Made by a program: the position numbers and the translations under genes
In this document: positions 24,370-31,879 of the stretch, piece by piece
How positions within the stretch are numbered: position 1 is the first letter of the stretch
Layout: each line of letters opens with the position of its first letter
The notes under the pieces: generated by a model
Told to the model about the DNA's origin: nothing
The model's database searches: none
What the model saw: only the letters and a program-made list of their open reading frames with translations
Assembly: GCA_903939845.1 (NCBI GenBank)
Contig: CAJAIJ010000051.1
Span: 1 to 34,128 of the forward strand
Direction: 5' to 3'
Source of the DNA: an uncultured Solirubrobacterales bacterium
Lineage (GTDB): Bacteria; Actinomycetota; Thermoleophilia; Solirubrobacterales; 70-9
DNA: 34,128 bases

Positions 24370-24771
24370 TCAGTCGCCGGCGGGTCCGACCTGGATCATG
24401 CGGCGCTCGTGGATTCCGACCCCGAGGACCCGATCGCCCTCTCGGACTTCGACCGCGAACCGGAACTTGCGCCCGTCGATCACTTCGTCGAGCCGGGCCC
24501 AGGCCTCGCACTCGGCGCCCTGGAATGCTCCTGCGACATGCTTGATCGAGACTTCGAACCCGACCGTGGCGGCACCCTGCGGGAGGCCGGGGGCCACCAG
24601 GACCGTCGCGTTGTGCTCCATCATCCCGATCATCCCGGGTGTCGAGAGCACCGGGATCTCGAGGGCCCCGCCGACGTCCGTCATCAAGAGGCCGTCGACC
24701 GTGAACGGCTGAATCCGCTCTTCTCCGATCATCTCTTCCGGGGAGGCCACGCGGGCAGGATACGACTTCAC
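24370..24771 (-). CDS. Hotdog-fold thioesterase (FlK-like)
   Basis: A 133-residue protein resembling fluoroacetyl-CoA thioesterase-like hotdog enzymes: VLSTPGMIGMMEHNATVLV, TVGFEVSIKHVAGAFQG (strand and substrate loop), and FAVEVREGDRVLGVGIHERRMI at the C-terminus. It would hydrolyse a small acyl-CoA, though the substrate is unknown. It is first gene of the minus operon leading to HMG-CoA lyase. The start is uncertain: GTG at 24771 gives the full length, while ATG at 24732 (MIGEERIQPF) begins nearer the family's usual N-terminus and has GGAAGAG just upstream. Confidence 0.75.
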   Translation of the reverse strand: MKSYPARVASPEEMIGEERIQPFTVDGLLMTDVGGALEIPVLSTPGMIGMMEHNATVLVAPGLPQGAATVGFEVSIKHVAGAFQGAECEAWARLDEVIDGRKFRFAVEVREGDRVLGVGIHERRMIQVGPAGD

Positions 24772-24829
24772 CTGATCCCGCGGGTCCTTCCGGTCCCGCT
24801 TCGGGATTTCCTCCTTCCCGGCAGCACCC

Positions 24830-24835
24830 TAGACT
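24830..24835 (+). promoter_or_regulatory. -10 element, leaderless start of the F420 operon
   Basis: TAGACT, 8 nt, then ATG of npdG at 24844. No Shine-Dalgarno is present. It lies in the 72-bp divergent gap between npdG and the thioesterase gene. Confidence 0.5.
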
Positions 24836-24843
24836 GACCGACG

Positions 24844-25542
24844 ATGAGCGAATCAGAGAGTTCCCCAACCATTCCGATAATCGGTGGCACCGGTGCCCTC
24901 GGGTCCGGCCTCGCCCGGCGATGGGCCTCCACCGGTGCCAAGGTCGTGATCGGCTCCCGTGACGCCGCACGTGCGGCCGAATCGGCCGCAGCGATCGCCG
25001 CAGAGACCGGAGGAGATGTCGTCGGTATGGCCAACGAGGAAGCGGCCCGCCAGGGCGATGTGGTCTTCCTTTGCGTGCCGTTCGCGAGTCATTCGGCCAC
25101 GCTGGTCTCGCTCAAGGAGTCTCTGACCGAGGGCCAGATCCTCGTCGACTGCACAGTTCCGCTCGCCACTGCGGTCGGCGGAAGCCCGACCCGCGTGGTC
25201 GGCGTGTGGCAGGGGTCGGCGGCAGAGCAGGCACAGGAGATGGCTCCAGAGGGAGTGACCGTCATCTCGGCCCTCCACACGATCAGCGCCGCCGGACTCT
25301 CCGACCCCGATTGGGTCGCAGACGAGGACGTCCCGGTCTGCGGAGACCGGAAGAAGGACAAGGCGAGGGTGGCCGAACTGATTTCCCGGATCGATGGCCT
25401 CAGGCCGGTCAATGCCGGCCGGCTCGAGATGTCGAGGATCGTCGAACAGCTGACTCCGCTCCTGATCTCGATAAACATCCGCTACAAGACGCACTCCGGC
25501 ATCCAGTTCACCGGTCTGCCCGAAGGCGATCCATTCTCGTGA
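24844..25542 (+). CDS. npdG: F420H2:NADP+ oxidoreductase (NADPH-dependent F420 reductase)
   Basis: A 232-residue cytoplasmic enzyme that passes hydride between F420 and NADP. The Rossmann motif is IIGGTGALGSGLARRW (12-27), followed by VVIGSRDAARA (NADP-phosphate-binding S-R-D). DVVFLCVPFASH, VDCTVPLA, ISALHTISAAGL and the C-terminal SRIVEQLTPLLISINIRYK are typical of Fno/NpdG. It begins at ATG 24844 behind a TAGACT element. Its stop overlaps the cofD GTG by 4 bp, so it heads the F420 operon and couples cofactor synthesis to cofactor reduction. Confidence 0.93.
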   Translation: MSESESSPTIPIIGGTGALGSGLARRWASTGAKVVIGSRDAARAAESAAAIAAETGGDVVGMANEEAARQGDVVFLCVPFASHSATLVSLKESLTEGQILVDCTVPLATAVGGSPTRVVGVWQGSAAEQAQEMAPEGVTVISALHTISAAGLSDPDWVADEDVPVCGDRKKDKARVAELISRIDGLRPVNAGRLEMSRIVEQLTPLLISINIRYKTHSGIQFTGLPEGDPFS

Positions 25543-26465
25543 AGACCGTCCTCCTTGCGGGGGGCACTGGCGGCGCCAAGCTCGCTGCCGGATTTCAGGC
25601 CGTGATCGGCGAAGAGTTGTCGGTCATCGCCAACACCGGCGACGACATCGAGATCATGGGCGTCCACATCTCCCCCGACCCCGATCTCATCACCTGGTGG
25701 CTCTCCGGGGAGATCGACGAGATGCGCGGCTGGGGGATCAGGGACGACTCCTTCCGTGTCTTCGAGCGAATGGCCAGATTCGGCGCACCTGACTGGATGT
25801 CGCTGTCCGACCTCGACCTCGCTGCCTGCCTCTACCGGAAGGAGTTCATGGCCGAAGGCGGGCGCCAGACCGTCGCCCAGGAGCAGATCGCCCGGGGAGT
25901 CGGGGCCGTGGCCCGGGTCCTTCCGATGTCGGACGATCCGGTCAGGACCAGGGTGATGACCGGAGGCGATTGGAAGGGGCTCCAGGAGTTCCTGATAATC
26001 GAGGGCGGGCTTCCCGAAGTGGAGGCCGTCGAGATGCAGGGCCTGGCCGAGGCGTCGCCGACGCCAGAAGTAATCGAGGCCATCGACCTGGCCGATCTGA
26101 TCGTGATCGGACCTTCGAACCCGGTCATAAGCATCGGTCCGATCCTCGCAATAGAGGGGATACGGGAGGCGATCGCCAACTCCGGGGCCCCGGTCATCGC
26201 GGTGAGCCCCTATGTGGGGGGTCGCACGGTCAAGGGCCCTACCGACAACCTGATGCGAGCCGTCGGAAGGAGTACCGACACTCGAGGCGTGATCTCGCTC
26301 TACGCCGGTCTGCTCGACGCGATCGTCTGTGACCGGGGTGACCCCGACCCTCCGAAGGAGGAGGTTCGGTGCTTCGCGACGCCGACCTTGATGCAATCGG
26401 CCGACGGTCGTGAGGCAGTCGCAAGGGCCGTGATCAAGGTGGCCGACACGCTCTCGGAGGGGTGA
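25539..26465 (+). CDS. cofD: CofD/FbiA, 2-phospho-L-lactate (or PEP) transferase
   Basis: A 308-residue cytoplasmic enzyme that joins the LPPG/EPPG intermediate to the deazaflavin Fo, giving F420-0 or dehydro-F420-0. LLAGGTGGAKLAAGF (5-19) is the family N-terminus. VIANTGDDIEIMGVHISPD, LADLIVIGPSNPVISIGPIL and AVSPYVGGRTVKGP follow. GTG at 25539 overlaps the npdG stop (GTGA). Longer in-frame readings run antiphase through npdG and are rejected. cofC follows after about 28 bp. Confidence 0.95.
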   Translation: MKTVLLAGGTGGAKLAAGFQAVIGEELSVIANTGDDIEIMGVHISPDPDLITWWLSGEIDEMRGWGIRDDSFRVFERMARFGAPDWMSLSDLDLAACLYRKEFMAEGGRQTVAQEQIARGVGAVARVLPMSDDPVRTRVMTGGDWKGLQEFLIIEGGLPEVEAVEMQGLAEASPTPEVIEAIDLADLIVIGPSNPVISIGPILAIEGIREAIANSGAPVIAVSPYVGGRTVKGPTDNLMRAVGRSTDTRGVISLYAGLLDAIVCDRGDPDPPKEEVRCFATPTLMQSADGREAVARAVIKVADTLSEG

Positions 26466-26493
26466 CCGGGCGAATACCTTGATCGAGCAGGCG

Positions 26494-27135
26494 ATGAACA
26501 CGATCGCGGTGATTCCCGTCAAGAGGTTCGACGAGGCAAAGGAGCGTCTCGCGGGTCCGGTCGATGCCGAGACCAGGGCGAGACTCGCCCAGGCCATGCT
26601 GGAGGACGTTCTCGCTTCTCTTGATGGCTCCCGGATGATCTTCGGCCGCATCGTGGTCACCTCCGATGAAGCTGCAGCCTCGATCGCACGTTCCCACGGC
26701 TGCCAGGTAGTGGATGACTCGGGGTCGGTCGGTCACTCCGAAGCTGCCGCGATCGGCACGGAAGCTGCGATCGAGTCCGGGGCCGAACGGGTCCTCCTCC
26801 TGGCCGGCGACTGTCCGCTCCTCAACCCCCGTGAGATCGACCACCTGCTCACCTCGGCTCCCGACGAGGGCGTGGCGATCGTCCGGGACCGGCACGGGAC
26901 CGGAACCAACGCCCTCCTGATCTCCCCCCCGAAGGCGATCCAGCCCGCCTTTGGCGAGGGGAGCGCACAGAGGCATCGCAGGATCGCGAGGGAGAAAGGG
27001 GTGCTCGCCTCCTTCGAAGACCTCCCCTCCCTTGCCCTCGACATCGATGAGCCGGCCGACCTCGTGGCGCTGACCCTGAAACTGGAGGCCGGTGCCTCTG
27101 GAGGACCCAGAACGGCGCGGGTGCTCGGTGTCTGA
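26494..27135 (+). CDS. cofC: CofC/FbiD, phospholactate/phosphoenolpyruvate guanylyltransferase
   Basis: A 213-residue nucleotidyltransferase of the F420 pathway that makes the GTP-activated LPPG or EPPG used by CofD. AVIPVKRFDEAKERLAG is the family start. VLLLAGDCPLL holds the metal-binding Asp. VRDRHGTGTNALLISPP is the nucleotide/substrate loop, and ALDIDEPADL is near the C-terminus. In mycobacteria this step uses PEP; archaea use phospholactate. ATG at 26494 is preferred because family members begin just before the IPVK motif; an in-frame TTG at 26479 is possible. It overlaps the likely cofE start by 8 bp. Confidence 0.92.
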   Translation: MNTIAVIPVKRFDEAKERLAGPVDAETRARLAQAMLEDVLASLDGSRMIFGRIVVTSDEAAASIARSHGCQVVDDSGSVGHSEAAAIGTEAAIESGAERVLLLAGDCPLLNPREIDHLLTSAPDEGVAIVRDRHGTGTNALLISPPKAIQPAFGEGSAQRHRRIAREKGVLASFEDLPSLALDIDEPADLVALTLKLEAGASGGPRTARVLGV

Positions 27136-27889
27136 GCTGGCCGGAATCTCGGTCGAAGCGCTCCGGGGTCTGCCCGAGGTCACGCCCGGATTCGACCTCG
27201 GGGCAGCGCTTGCCGACGCGATCGACCTGAGCGACGGAGACGTTCTCGCAATCTCGCAGAAGGTCGTGTCCAAGGCAGAGGGGCGGATAGTCGACCTCGA
27301 CGGGGTCGAACCGGGTTCCGAGGCGATCGAACTCGGGACCCGACTCGACAAGGACCCGAAGCTGGTCGAAGTCGTGCTCTCTGAGAGCAGGGCCGTCATC
27401 AGGACCGACGCAGAGCGGGGGATCCTGATCACCGAGACCCACCACGGCTTCATCTGCGCGAATGCAGGAGTCGATGCCTCGAACGCCCCGGCCGATGGTT
27501 CGGTGGTCCTGCTGCCGGCCGACCCCGACCGGTCTGCTCGCGAGATCAGGGCAAAGATCGCGGCCCTGAAAGGGAGCCGACCGGCCGTCGTCATCTCCGA
27601 CAGCTTCGGAAGGGCCTGGCGCCTGGGTCAGGTCGAGGTCGCGATCGGCTGCGCAGGACTCGATCCCCTCGACGACTGGCGCGGCCGGAAGGACACCGTC
27701 GGCAGGGAGCTCACGGCGACCACGATAGGAATCGCGGACCAGATCGCCTCGGCTGCCGACCTGGTCCGGGACAAGACGAGCCGGACCCCGGCTGTCCGGG
27801 TCCGGGGATTGAGCAGGTTCGTCCGGCCCGACGACGGACCGGGGTGTGGAGGCCAGCTACGCCCTCCGGGGGAAGACCTCTTCCGCTAG
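27128..27889 (+). CDS. cofE: CofE, coenzyme F420 gamma-glutamyl ligase (single-domain)
   Basis: A 253-residue ligase adding glutamates to F420-0 with GTP. GDVLAISQKVVSKAEGR, ITETHHGFICANAGVDASN and VVISDSFGRAWRLGQVEVAIG are family signatures. It ends soon after the CofE domain. Mycobacterial FbiB carries a further nitroreductase-like FMN domain of about 200 residues, absent here. The start is uncertain: GTG at 27128 (VSELAGISVEAL) fits the family, and an in-frame GTG lies at 27092. Its TAG stop shares CTAG with the convergent fbiC stop. Confidence 0.93.
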   Translation: MSELAGISVEALRGLPEVTPGFDLGAALADAIDLSDGDVLAISQKVVSKAEGRIVDLDGVEPGSEAIELGTRLDKDPKLVEVVLSESRAVIRTDAERGILITETHHGFICANAGVDASNAPADGSVVLLPADPDRSAREIRAKIAALKGSRPAVVISDSFGRAWRLGQVEVAIGCAGLDPLDDWRGRKDTVGRELTATTIGIADQIASAADLVRDKTSRTPAVRVRGLSRFVRPDDGPGCGGQLRPPGEDLFR

Positions 27890-30171
27890 ACGGCCGCGAG
27901 ATGACTGGCCACCGGATCCTCCCGGTAGCCGTTCGGATGTGGATGGAAGTCGAGGATCCTGTAGGAGGTGTCTCGCTGGGCCGCGTGGCGTCCGGCCCGA
28001 TGAGCCGCGTCGACGAGCTCATCCACCTCGAGCCGGACCCCGTGCCGCGATCCGGCCATCCGCGAGATGTTCTCCTCCATCAATGTCCCCCCGAGGTCGT
28101 TCACGCCCCACCTGAGCGCCTCTGTAGCTCCGTCGAGCCCCATCTTCACCCAGCTCGCCTGAAGGTTGTGGATGGACCGCCCCAGGCCAAGTCTGAAGGC
28201 CGCGGTGTGTTTCAGGTTCTCCTCTATCGAGATCTCCTCGATTCCGTGGGTCCGGCCGAGCAGCGTGTCGTAGGGAATGAAGCTGAGGGGAACGAATTCC
28301 GTGATGCCGCCGGTCCTGGCCTGAAGCGACCGAACGACATCGATGTGTCTGGCGAGCTCCCTGGGTTCCTCGATGTGTCCGAACATGACCGTCGAGGTCG
28401 AGCGGAGCCCCGCCGCATGGCTGGCCTCGATGACTTCGATCCAGCGGGCGACGGGAAGCTTGTTCGGGGAGATCCGTTGGCGAACGCCGTCATCGAGGAC
28501 TTCGGCCGCCGTTCCCGGTGTAGATCCGAGACCACACTCGATCAGGTATGCGAAGACCTCGTCGAGCGGCAAGCCCGAGACCGTCGCCATGTGGTCTATC
28601 TCCATCGGTGAGTAGGCGTGGAGGTGTATCCCGGGTGCGGTCTCCTTGGCCAGCCTCAGCCACTTTCCGTAGTCCTCGATGCCGATCTCGGGATGGATCC
28701 CCCCCTGCATGCAGATCTCGGTCGCCCCGAACTCGACGGCCTCCCTGACCCGGGCGGCAAAGTCTTCCTCGGAGACTTCGTAGGCAGCCGGCGACCTCTT
28801 GCTCTGACCGAAGCCGCAGAATGCACATCCGACGTTGCAGATGTTCGTGAAGTTGACGTTCCGGTTGACCACGAAGGTAGCCGTGTCTCCGGCCAGTTCG
28901 AACCGCAGTGCGTCGGCCGCCAGCCGCATCTCCTCGATCACGTCTGGCCGGGTCTCGGCGAACAGAGCCGTCAGCTCGTCCTCGGTCAGGCGCTCGCCCT
29001 CCCGACCCTTTGCGATCGCCTCGATCGCGATGCCGGGGTCGAGGTCCTCTCTCGTCACCTTTCCCGAGCCGAGGCGCGGGATGAAGGACCAGAACCGACC
29101 GACGATCACATCGAGGACCGCCGGGTCGAGCCACTCGCGATCGATGAACTGGGGATAGACGCATAGTCGCTCCGAGAGGGCGATGTCTCTTTCGAGCAAC
29201 TCCCTGCGAGCCTCGACCGGGCTCGGGAACGGATGCTCGGGAGAGATGTGGTCCCCGTTCGCCGAGAGGCCACCGAGATCGGTGGCTCCTGCCTCGATCA
29301 GCTCCGGCCACCACTCCGACAGGTTCGGCGGCACCTGTATGCCCACGCCCGGCATCAGCTCGGCGGTCTGTGCGACCAGCGCAACCAGATCGGATCTTTC
29401 GATCGGACAGGCCCATGACGGCAGCGGCAGGGACTCCTGCTGATCCTCGGATGGATCCTCGTCGAGCGCAATTCCGGTCACGGCCGAGGCCCTCTCCCAC
29501 CGCCGGTCCGAGGCGGCGGCAGCTATCTCGGCCGGCTCCTGACCGTAGTAGCGCGGATGGGGAACGAAGTTCTGAATGATGACTTCCTGGATGTGGCCAT
29601 AGCGTTCCTGAATGCGGGCAAGGGCCTCCAGCGAGGCCCGCCGCTCGGCCCGGGTTTCGCCGATCCCGACCAGGATCCCGGAGGTGAACGGAACCTTCTG
29701 ACGGCCCGCCTCCTCGATCATCTCGATCCGGACCGCCGGATGCTTGGTCGGCGAGCCGGCATGAACGGTCTCCATGAGACGTTCGGAAACCGACTCGAGC
29801 ATCAGGCCCTGGGAAGCGGTGACCTGTCTCAACCTCGCAATGTCCCCTGCAGAGACGACGCCGACGTTGGTGTGCGGGAGGATTCCCCGCTCGAGGGCTC
29901 GTTCACAGGCCCAAACCACATAGTCGGTGAAGTCGCGATGTCCCCACGACTCGAGCTGGGCCTGGACGATCGGGTTTACCTCTGGCCTCTCTCCAGTAAG
30001 GAACAGAAGCTCCTTCGCCCTCCGTCGCACCGCCTCGTCGAGCATCCGTTCGACTTCGTCCGGCGGATGAATGTGGGCCTGATGGGTCGCAAAGGCGCAG
30101 TACTTGCAGTAGCACTGGCAAGACCGGGACAGCGAGATCGTGTAGTTCCTGGAGAAGGTGACCCTGCGCAT
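27886..30171 (-). CDS. fbiC: FbiC, dual radical-SAM Fo synthase (CofG-CofH fusion)
   Basis: A 761-residue cytoplasmic enzyme building the deazaflavin Fo from tyrosine and a flavin precursor. The CofG half has CQCYCKYC (Cys18, Cys22, Cys25), a CxxxCxxC radical-SAM cluster. The CofH half has CNVGCAFC (Cys445, Cys449, Cys452). Both also show SAM-domain features such as LFLTGERPEVNP and ICMQGGIHPEIGIEDY. The fusion is typical of Actinobacteria. ATG at 30171 is preferred: the frame opens to TTG at 30231, but that lies in a terminator hairpin. TAGTTT sits 8 nt before this ATG and no Shine-Dalgarno is seen. It converges on cofE. Confidence 0.94.
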   Translation of the reverse strand: MRRVTFSRNYTISLSRSCQCYCKYCAFATHQAHIHPPDEVERMLDEAVRRRAKELLFLTGERPEVNPIVQAQLESWGHRDFTDYVVWACERALERGILPHTNVGVVSAGDIARLRQVTASQGLMLESVSERLMETVHAGSPTKHPAVRIEMIEEAGRQKVPFTSGILVGIGETRAERRASLEALARIQERYGHIQEVIIQNFVPHPRYYGQEPAEIAAAASDRRWERASAVTGIALDEDPSEDQQESLPLPSWACPIERSDLVALVAQTAELMPGVGIQVPPNLSEWWPELIEAGATDLGGLSANGDHISPEHPFPSPVEARRELLERDIALSERLCVYPQFIDREWLDPAVLDVIVGRFWSFIPRLGSGKVTREDLDPGIAIEAIAKGREGERLTEDELTALFAETRPDVIEEMRLAADALRFELAGDTATFVVNRNVNFTNICNVGCAFCGFGQSKRSPAAYEVSEEDFAARVREAVEFGATEICMQGGIHPEIGIEDYGKWLRLAKETAPGIHLHAYSPMEIDHMATVSGLPLDEVFAYLIECGLGSTPGTAAEVLDDGVRQRISPNKLPVARWIEVIEASHAAGLRSTSTVMFGHIEEPRELARHIDVVRSLQARTGGITEFVPLSFIPYDTLLGRTHGIEEISIEENLKHTAAFRLGLGRSIHNLQASWVKMGLDGATEALRWGVNDLGGTLMEENISRMAGSRHGVRLEVDELVDAAHRAGRHAAQRDTSYRILDFHPHPNGYREDPVASHLAAV

Positions 30172-30179
30172 CGGGTTGA

Positions 30180-30185
30180 AAACTA
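30180..30185 (-). promoter_or_regulatory. Possible -10 element, leaderless start of fbiC
   Basis: TAGTTT on the minus strand, 8 nt, then ATG at 30171. It fits the TANNNT-N6-8-start pattern seen elsewhere. It depends on the chosen start, so confidence is modest. Confidence 0.35.
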
Positions 30186-30232
30186 CCGGAGCACCGAACG
30201 CTGAATCGAACCCCTGTCTCGTCCGACCCAAG

Positions 30233-30260
30233 AAAAAGGGGCCCGAGTGGGCCCCTTTTT
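30233..30260. terminator. Strong symmetrical intrinsic terminator
   Basis: AAAAAGGGGCCC (30233-30244) and GGGCCCCTTTTT (30249-30260) form a perfect 12-bp stem with a GAGT loop. Poly-A and poly-T arms give a U-tract in both directions. It lies 22 bp past the aquaporin stop and upstream of fbiC on the same strand, so it insulates fbiC. Confidence 0.92.
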
Positions 30261-30282
30261 CAGACTTTCCTTCGGAACGAAG

Positions 30283-31014
30283 CTACGACTGCGTCCCCGG
30301 AGCGACTGCGGTCTCCTCGGAAGCGTCGCTGTTGGCGATCACGAACCGGTAGACCGCGAAGGCGAGTGCCGCACCGACCAATGGTGCAAGCACGTAGACC
30401 CAGGCGCTCGCGAACTCGCCCGAGACCAGAGCCGGACCGAACCAACGGGCCGGGTTGACGGCTGCGCCCGTCAGCGGCCAGAAGATCATCTGGATGGCAC
30501 CGAGCGTGAGGCCGATCGCCAGCGGTGCCCATTCCTTCTTCGCCTTGATCCCGAGCGCCACGACCAGCACCACGGTCACGAGGAGGAAGGTTCCGATCAT
30601 CTCGACGATGAAACCCTGGAAGGCACCTCCCAGAAGCGGGCTGATCGCCGGGGTGGCGTAGTTGGAGGCCCTTCCCTCATCCTCGAGCAGGCTCTTGGTC
30701 AGAAGTGCTGCGAGCACGCCGCCCGAGAGCTGGGCGAGGACGTAGATGAGGGCATCGATCGGCGAAATCTTCTTCATCAATGCCGCCCCGAAGGTAATCG
30801 CCGGATTGAAGTGCCCTCCGGAAGCCACCCCGATCGAGATGATCAGCGCGGTGAGGACGAAAGCGATCGTCAGGCCGACAACTGCGAAGTCCGAACCGAA
30901 CTGGGCCGAGTCTCCGACCGAGACGTAGAGAACCCCGATTGCGGTGATGAAGAAGACGAGGAAGAACGTCCCGAGCAGTTCGGCGATGTATGCGGCGAGA
31001 CCGCGATCTTGCAT
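30283..31014 (-). CDS. MIP-family channel (aquaporin/aquaglyceroporin) with atypical selectivity filter
   Basis: A 243-residue six-helix membrane channel with both half-helix motifs: SGGHFNPAITFG (NPA 70-72) and AAVNPARWFGPAL (NPA 187-189, Arg190). A gap-free local alignment to E. coli AqpZ from memory puts the filter at Ile50, Gln175, Ala184 and Arg190, where AqpZ has Phe, His, Thr and Arg. The pore may therefore be wider than a pure water channel, and its solute is unknown. ATG at 31014 with ACGGAGGTC upstream. TAGACT (31074-31079 on the complement) is a candidate -10. A strong terminator follows. Confidence 0.9.
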   Translation of the reverse strand: MQDRGLAAYIAELLGTFFLVFFITAIGVLYVSVGDSAQFGSDFAVVGLTIAFVLTALIISIGVASGGHFNPAITFGAALMKKISPIDALIYVLAQLSGGVLAALLTKSLLEDEGRASNYATPAISPLLGGAFQGFIVEMIGTFLLVTVVLVVALGIKAKKEWAPLAIGLTLGAIQMIFWPLTGAAVNPARWFGPALVSGEFASAWVYVLAPLVGAALAFAVYRFVIANSDASEETAVAPGTQS

Positions 31015-31073
31015 GGAAATCTGACCTCCGTTGGATTGTCGGTTCCGCCCGCCGCCTCCCGACGGACGGCCGT

Positions 31074-31079
31074 AGTCTA
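31074..31079 (-). promoter_or_regulatory. -10 element of the aquaporin gene
   Basis: TAGACT on the minus strand lies about 60 nt before the ATG, leaving a leader with a good ribosome-binding site. It is the same hexamer as at 24830 and 17309. Confidence 0.4.
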
Positions 31080-31091
31080 GCCCGACTCGGC

Positions 31092-31118
31092 CCCGGCGTG
31101 CGGCACAGCGTCGCCGGG
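31092..31118. repeat. Hairpin between the small unknown gene and the aquaporin gene
   Basis: CCCGGCG (31092-31098) and CGCCGGG (31112-31118) form a 7-bp stem with a 13-nt loop. On the plus strand it is followed by GTGTTTTT, but both flanking genes are on minus, so its role as a terminator is unclear. Confidence 0.35.
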
Positions 31119-31140
31119 ACGGTGTTTTTCGGAGCCGGAA

Positions 31141-31458
31141 TCAGCCTTCAGTGAGATCGGCCACGAGTCCGATGATGTCCCGAGCCATACGCGATCTGGG
31201 AACTACGAGCGCGAGTCCGGCCTCCCGCCCGGCCCGTCCCGTCTCGACGTCCAGATGCGAGTAGAAGCCGAGGGTCGGCCTCCCCAGCTCGGCAGCTTCG
31301 ACCGGATCGACCTGGTCCAGATCACAGACCAGGACATCGGCTTCGTCGGCCCGGTCGGGGAAATCGGCGATCACGACCTCATGTCCTGCCGAGCGCAGAG
31401 GCTCTGAAACCCGACTGGCCAACATCAGGTCGGGGACATAGGCAACGACCAGAGCCAC
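31141..31458 (-). CDS. Small receiver-like/Rossmann-type protein, function unknown
   Basis: A 105-residue cytoplasmic protein. An alternating beta-alpha pattern resembles a response-regulator receiver or other flavodoxin-like fold: VALVVAYVPDLMLASRV, HEVVIADFP, ADVLVCDLDQVDP, RPTLGFYSH and GLALVVPRSRMARDIIGLV. VCDLDQ could be the strand with the central Asp, but no phosphorylation motif is secure. GTG at 31458 is preferred, 10 bp after the upstream gene's stop, with AGGA before it; the open frame further upstream is arginine/serine-rich shadow. It is operonic with the next gene. Confidence 0.65.
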   Translation of the reverse strand: MALVVAYVPDLMLASRVSEPLRSAGHEVVIADFPDRADEADVLVCDLDQVDPVEAAELGRPTLGFYSHLDVETGRAGREAGLALVVPRSRMARDIIGLVADLTEG

Positions 31459-31468
31459 GTGCCGCGTC

Positions 31469-31831
31469 CTACTGGGAGCGCCGGGTCCGGAACTCCTCGC
31501 GAACGCTCTCGGGCCGCCCCCACATCTGGACAACCTCGACCCGACCCTCGCGGACCTCGGCCAGCCTGATCTCACCTGTGTAGCCCTCCGAGTCGAGCTT
31601 CTCGAGCACTCCCTCGACGGTCTCGGCGGCGGCGGCATGACCGAAGCTGTGCGCGACCGGGATGCGCCAGTGCCAATCGGACTTCGAGTACGGCTGGGCG
31701 TTCACCATGCTGAGTTCGACGGCGGCATCGATGTACCGGCTCTCGTCATCGATCCTCAGGTCGAAGACGATGTCGGTCCAATCCCCTGGAACGGAGTCGA
31801 GTACTTCACGGAAGTCCTGGGCGAGAGCCAT
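31469..31831 (-). CDS. Conserved-looking small protein, function unknown
   Basis: A 120-residue soluble protein with no motif I recognise. It begins MALAQDFREVLDSVP and has a strand-rich middle (WTDIVFDLRIDD, YIDAAVELSMVNAQPY) and SDWHWRIPVAHSFGHAAAA, followed by a helix and a final strand pair (GEIRLAEVREGRVEVVQMW). Codon use and GC pattern agree with its neighbours, so it is very likely real. ATG at 31831 has TACCCT 7 nt upstream and no ribosome site, implying a leaderless mRNA. First of a two-gene operon, divergent from the YgfZ-type gene 48 bp away. Confidence 0.7.
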   Translation of the reverse strand: MALAQDFREVLDSVPGDWTDIVFDLRIDDESRYIDAAVELSMVNAQPYSKSDWHWRIPVAHSFGHAAAAETVEGVLEKLDSEGYTGEIRLAEVREGRVEVVQMWGRPESVREEFRTRRSQ

Positions 31832-31838
31832 CGCTCGA

Positions 31839-31844
31839 AGGGTA
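31839..31844 (-). promoter_or_regulatory. -10 element, leaderless start of the 120-residue gene
   Basis: TACCCT on the minus strand, 7 nt, then ATG at 31831. Confidence 0.5.
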
Positions 31845-31862
31845 GCGCTCCCGGGGCGGGCT

Positions 31863-31868
31863 TAGAAT
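31863..31868 (+). promoter_or_regulatory. Candidate -10 element of the ygfZ-type gene
   Basis: TAGAAT, 11 nt, then ATG at 31880. GGAAG lies between them, so a very short leader with a ribosome site is as likely as a leaderless start. It is back to back with the minus-strand element at 31839-31844. Confidence 0.4.
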
Positions 31869-31879
31869 GGAAGTGGTCC

